From the NCBI GenBank assembly GCA_036346355.1, contig CM070570.1, forward strand, positions 6,952,649 to 7,016,648: a stretch of DNA of 64,000 nucleotides. Direction: 5' to 3'. Position 1 is the stretch's first letter; the number at the start of each line of letters is the position of its first letter. Positions 60,006-64,000 of the stretch are shown one piece after another. The position numbers and the translations under genes are program-made. Source of the stretch: Rhipidocladum racemiflorum. Its lineage: Eukaryota > Streptophyta > Magnoliopsida > Poales > Poaceae. The notes below the pieces were generated by a model. It ran no database searches and was not told where the DNA came from. It saw nothing but the letters and a program-made list of their open reading frames with translations.

Positions 60006-63000
60006 CCCATACTATGGGTACCCCCATCAGCCCGGGACCGCGAGCGGGCTGACATCCTTCGAAAGCCCAGTTCTGGCAAAAGCTCGTAGGCCGCGAAGAG
60101 ATGGCCTGGCACTGTTCAGAGCCAGCCCCAGGCGGTCGGCGGACTCCGACCTCCCAGGTCGGGGCGCATGGTCGGCCGGCCTCGCCAACGCACGAAGGGT
60201 CAAGACTCGCACTGTGACGTCCCCTGACGTCGGTACCAGGGTAGGCGGTCCCTTCCCGAGAATGTCAGAGGGTGTGTCAAGAAGTCAAGCCCCGGTCCCA
60301 TCGTCACTGACACACCACAGAGAAACGCCCCCTCCCAAGACCAAGCTAAGGTCAAATACCATTAATTGCCAGGCTGACGTCCGTACGGAACGGTGCGTCA
60401 CCTCGTCAGCATAGTCAGAGACTTCCACTGCAGGGCTACCAACCCGGTGTGGGAGTAGTTGGAGCCCGGTCGGACGACAAGACAGAAGACCAGACTCCAA
60501 GGTGTACAGTACCCCTTTCTTTTTTTCTCCAACTCCCATATGTAACCTACTGCCTCCGGTTATATAAGGAGAGGCAGGGCCCCGGGGGGAGGAGGCCAAC
60601 CGAGCAAAAGAACTCACCGAGCACAAGGGAGATCGAACCTCTTGTCTCGCCTGTATCCTTTGATCATCTCTCGAATACCAAGTACCCCAACGACACGAAC
60701 TGGAGTAGGGACGTTCAGCCCGAACCAGTATAAACCTCTGGCTTCTTGAGTCAACCATTCGGGGAGAGGGAGCGCGCGACCCCCACTAACCAAAAATTCG
60801 TATTGCCGGTGCACGAAACACCGACAGTTGGCGCGCCAGGTAGGGGCTGTTGCGCGTCATCCTCTTCGATTTCGGATTCCCATCTCCCTCCCCGATGGCT
60901 TTTTTCTCTCGCGACGACTCGCCGGCGTCGAGGGGCTGGATTCGCTTAGGCGCCCTCGACTTCGTCGTCACTGCGGCAGGGGAGCTCGTTCTCGTCCTCG
61001 TCGCCCTCCGAGACCGCGCGCCCTCCACGAGCTTGGACGCGGTCGCCGATGTTCTCAGCAACCTCCGCCTCGAGGCCCCGGCGTGGGCCTCACAGGCGGG
61101 GCCGTTGCGCACCAGCGTCACCCCCGGCGACGCTACATGCGATCTACGACGGACGACAGTCTCGCCCTCCGCGGGCTCTCGGCTCGTGGCCATGACCGGC
61201 TACGCGCCTACTTCTCTCCATGACCTGCTGGGGGACTCCTCCAGTCACAGCTCCAGCTCCGACAGGGAGCACTTCGCGAGATGTACTCGAGAGTGCAACA
61301 TGGCGGAGTGCGGCGGAGCCATCCTCCACCCCGCAACTCTCGGACCCTCCTCCGCGACGAGCGCGGCGGCGGAAGACGACGCGCACCAGCGTCCGCCGCC
61401 AACCTCCGGCAGGAAGAGCCGAGGCCCAAAAGGCCGAAGCTCGACAAACTCCAGGCCGACCTGAGCAACGCCACCGAGCCGCGCGCTTGTCTCTGGCCTG
61501 GCGCTGGCGTCAGGTACACGATGGCTGAGGGGACGGGCGATCTTCTGTTCTTCCCCCACGCCAACCAGAACATCGCCGCGGCAGCTATGTTGCTCCGCGG
61601 ATTACCTGAGCCGATGGACCCGGAAGCCAGGGCTACCTACCAGAACCTCCGGGGGCTGGTCGAGCGTGCTGCCGTGCAGCACGCCCAGGGTTCCGGCTCC
61701 CGACACTCGGGTGCGACATCGGGTCGTTTGGGCCACTCCCCCTCGCGGGGTCGTCAGAGCCCAGCCAAGACGGCCCCACTCCAGGAGCTCCCCCAGGCAT
61801 CGTGCACCCCGGTGTGCCACCGACTGGGGGACAACCGTGACCTTCGCGCCACCCTCGAGGCACGGAGGAGAGTCGCCGACGCGGCGGCATCGTCTCAAGT
61901 CGCGGATAGCGGGCGACGCAACCATCCCGACCCGGGCCTCGACGGCCCCGGACCGCGTGCGTTCACCCGCGCCATCCGCAACGCCAACTTCCCAGCCAAA
62001 TTTCGGGCTCCGACCAACATAGCCAAGTACACAGGGGCGACAAACCCCAATGTGTGGCTAGAAGACTACCGGCTCGCCTGCCGGGCCGGGGGAGCGATTG
62101 ACGACTCCTTCGTCATCCAGTATCTCCCTATCTATCTTGCGGACTCTGCTCGAGCCTGGCTCGAGTACTTGCCTGCAGACACCATCGGCAGCTGGGCCGA
62201 CCTGACGAATCTCTTTGTCGGGAACTTCCAGGGCACGTACAAACGCCCTGGCAACTCCTGGGACCTGAAGAGCAGCAAGCAGCAGCCGGGGGAGACCCTC
62301 CGGGACTACATCCGCCGCTTCTCCCAGCAGTGCAACAAGCTCCCCGACATCCGTGACGCCGACGTCTTCGGGGCGTTCATCTACGGCACCACTTGCGAGG
62401 CTCTGGTCCACAAGTTGGGCTGCGCGAAGCCCCGGACTACCAAGGAGCTTCTCGACATCGCCACCAACCACGCCTCCGGCGAGGAGGCCGTGGGGGCCAT
62501 CTTCGAGAGGAAGGTGGCCCACAAGACGTCCGGCCTGAGGCCGCGCCTTCCGACCGCTTCCAAAGAAGAAGAAACGGAAGGGGAAGCAAGGCTGCGAAGG
62601 CCATATGGTCGCCACTGCCGACCGCCCTGCCAAGCAGCAAGCTCGGCAGACGCCCAACCGATTCAAAAGGTTGATGGATAGTCCGTGCCCGAACCACGAC
62701 TACCCCGTCAAGCACAAATACCGGGACTGCGAAGTCCTGAAGCGTTTTCTCTCCGGAAACCCCACGACGTCGCGGGGCAAGGGGAAGAAGCGCGACCCGG
62801 CGCCGGACGCCGGGGCGAAGGGTGATGAGGCGACCGACGAGTTCCCACAGCTCGACGGTTGCCTCATGATCTTCGGAGGGGCAGAGTGCTACGCCGACAA
62901 GCGTCGGTTGAAGCTTGCCCACCGTGAGGTCCACACGGCGACTCCCGCCGTACCCAGCTACCTAAGGTGGTCGGAGTACCCGATTGCCTTCGATCGGACC

Positions 63001-63272
63001 GACCACCCCGACCACGTCCCGCACCCGGGACGCTACCCACTCGTCGTCGACCCCATCGTGGGGACGAAACGCCTGACCAAGGTGCTCATGGACGGCGGCA
63101 GCGGTCTCAACATCATGTATGTCGAGACCCTGGACGCCCTGGGAGTCCCTCGCTCCACCCTTCGGCCGAGCAAGGCGCCTTTCCACGGCGTCGTTCCGGG
63201 CCAGCAGGCCCATCCGCTCGGGCAGGTCGACCTGCCCATTACCTTCGGGAGCCCGGACAACTTTCGCACCGA
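60006..63272 (+). mobile_element. RIRE2-like gypsy element, truncated
   Basis: An LTR runs from about 60015 to 60826 (TATATAAGG at 60561, end ACCGACA). It is followed by GTTGGCGCGCCAGGTAGGG, the primer-site region typical of this rice family. Gag and the start of protease follow, then the element ends abruptly near 63272 against an inverted LTR fragment. No pol beyond protease and no 3' LTR. Very GC-rich. The exact LTR start is uncertain because the copia target is disrupted there. Confidence 0.75.
60896..63272 (+). pseudogene. Gypsy gag-protease, frameshifted and truncated
   Basis: Gag begins near 60896 (MAFFSRDDSP). The TSLHDLLGDSSSHSSSS and CTRECNMAECGG signatures are in one frame up to about 61464. 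From about 61300-62570 a second frame gives the core gag domain (NFPAKFRAPTNIAKYTGATNP, WLEDYRLACRAGGA, PGETLRDYIRRFSQQCNKLPD). The third frame (62605-63288) carries DYPVKHKYRDC, a zinc-binding-type stretch, and the protease VLMDGGSGLNIMY. At least two frameshifts; the end is cut at 63272. Confidence 0.8.
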
Positions 63273-64000
63273 GATATGCTCAGGATGAGCTGGTTTTGTA
63301 TGCAATGCTCCTGTGAGTAGTTGCATGGACTAATGTTGAGTCAAGTCGCGGACTTGTGCTCGGAGAATTTTGTGTTTTGTTCATGTGAAGGTATTACTCG
63401 AAGGCGAACGTGGTCGATGACAGGACCGGAACTAGGTTCATGGAGGAACTGAGGTTCGGGACTAGGTTCAGGGAGGAACTGAGGTCTTGGTGTCAAGGAT
63501 GTCATGCGGGACGTTCGGGCTAAGAGAATGGTACACATGAGGACTTGTCAGTCATGTGAGTATGGCAGGTGGGCCATACGCGTGCAGAGTTGTATTCGTT
63601 TGGGGTAGCTTACATGTATTGGGCTAGGTTGGGCCAAGTGGACATGTATGCGTACTCCTTGTGGTTGCTCCTTTAAATAGGAGGTGTTGTCTCCTGTTAA
63701 AGGGCATCAGTTAGAGCTTTAGGGTTTGTACTATTTTGATTGGAGTACTTTAGACAAAAAGAAATAAAGATCAATTCTTCCAGATCCTTTGCGTGCTACA
63801 GTAACCTCGTAGCTACAGTACACGCGTGCTGCAGTAATATCTGTTTTGGGGTTCTTTTCTTGCACATCTTCTTGTTCTAGATTGGACCTTTGATTTCTTT
63901 AGTTTCTTCTTGATTTGATCCATCTAAAGGCTTTTTAGGGCATCAATCTAGCATTCTACAAAGTTTTGTTGATTAATCTTTTGTCGTTCTTGGTTAATCT
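63273..64000 (-). mobile_element. Fragment of the same LTR family as 57904, opposite strand
   Basis: The reverse complement matches 58240-59060 of the solo LTR: CACATGAACAAAACACAAAAT pairs with CACATGAACAAACCACAAAA, and AGCACAAGTCCGCGACTTGACTC with its counterpart. The part of the LTR with the hairpin array is missing at the junction, and the 5' end of the LTR lies beyond the window. Confidence 0.8.

Overview
The window is plant nuclear DNA. Introns with plant-type splice sites, a NAC transcription factor, Stowaway, Tourist and Mutator-type MITEs, CACTA, hAT and Helitron elements, and copia and gypsy retrotransposons all point to a grass genome. Oryza or a close relative is most likely, judged from the repeat families; this is inference, since no search could be run.

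Three protein genes look real. (1) A NAC-domain gene of the NAC075 type on the minus strand, 1-1124, cut by the left edge. (2) A mitochondrial processing peptidase alpha-subunit gene on the plus strand, 12525-27323, 13 exons and 505 codons. Its seventh intron is 10.3 kb long and packed with nested transposons. (3) An ATP-dependent 6-phosphofructokinase gene on the plus strand, 53606-56923, 11 exons and 527 codons, with two apparent GC-AG introns. They act in unrelated processes (transcription, mitochondrial import, glycolysis), and nothing suggests they work together.

Layout: 1-1.6 kb NAC gene and promoter; 1.6-10.6 kb intergenic DNA with simple repeats, MITEs and two CACTA-type regions; 10.6-12.3 kb a hAT-like element and a 1.07-kb foldback ending just upstream of the MPP-alpha gene; 12.5-27.3 kb MPP-alpha with nested solo LTRs and a Helitron in intron 7; 28.8-35.6 kb decayed copia, Mutator/PMD and copia gag remnants on the minus strand; 35.6-41.3 kb a complete-ended but dead gypsy chromovirus with 370-bp LTRs and a GCACC target duplication; 41.3-52.6 kb repeats and MITEs; 52.7-53.4 kb a minisatellite directly upstream of PFK; 53.6-56.9 kb PFK; 57.1-64 kb a copia element broken by a solo LTR and by a RIRE2-like gypsy, followed by a fragment of the same LTR family in the opposite direction.

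Many insertions were dated relative to each other by exact target-site duplications read from the sequence (CATAT, CCTCA, GCACC, GTCAC, TAT, ATCACAGC, ATGACGAC and a 9-bp TTAAATTTT). No new multi-gene system was found. The most interesting leads are the diverged MPP-alpha paralogue, the foldback at its promoter, the GC-AG introns and promoter minisatellite of PFK, a seven-unit hairpin array in a solo LTR, and a 143-bp Mutator-type MITE family.
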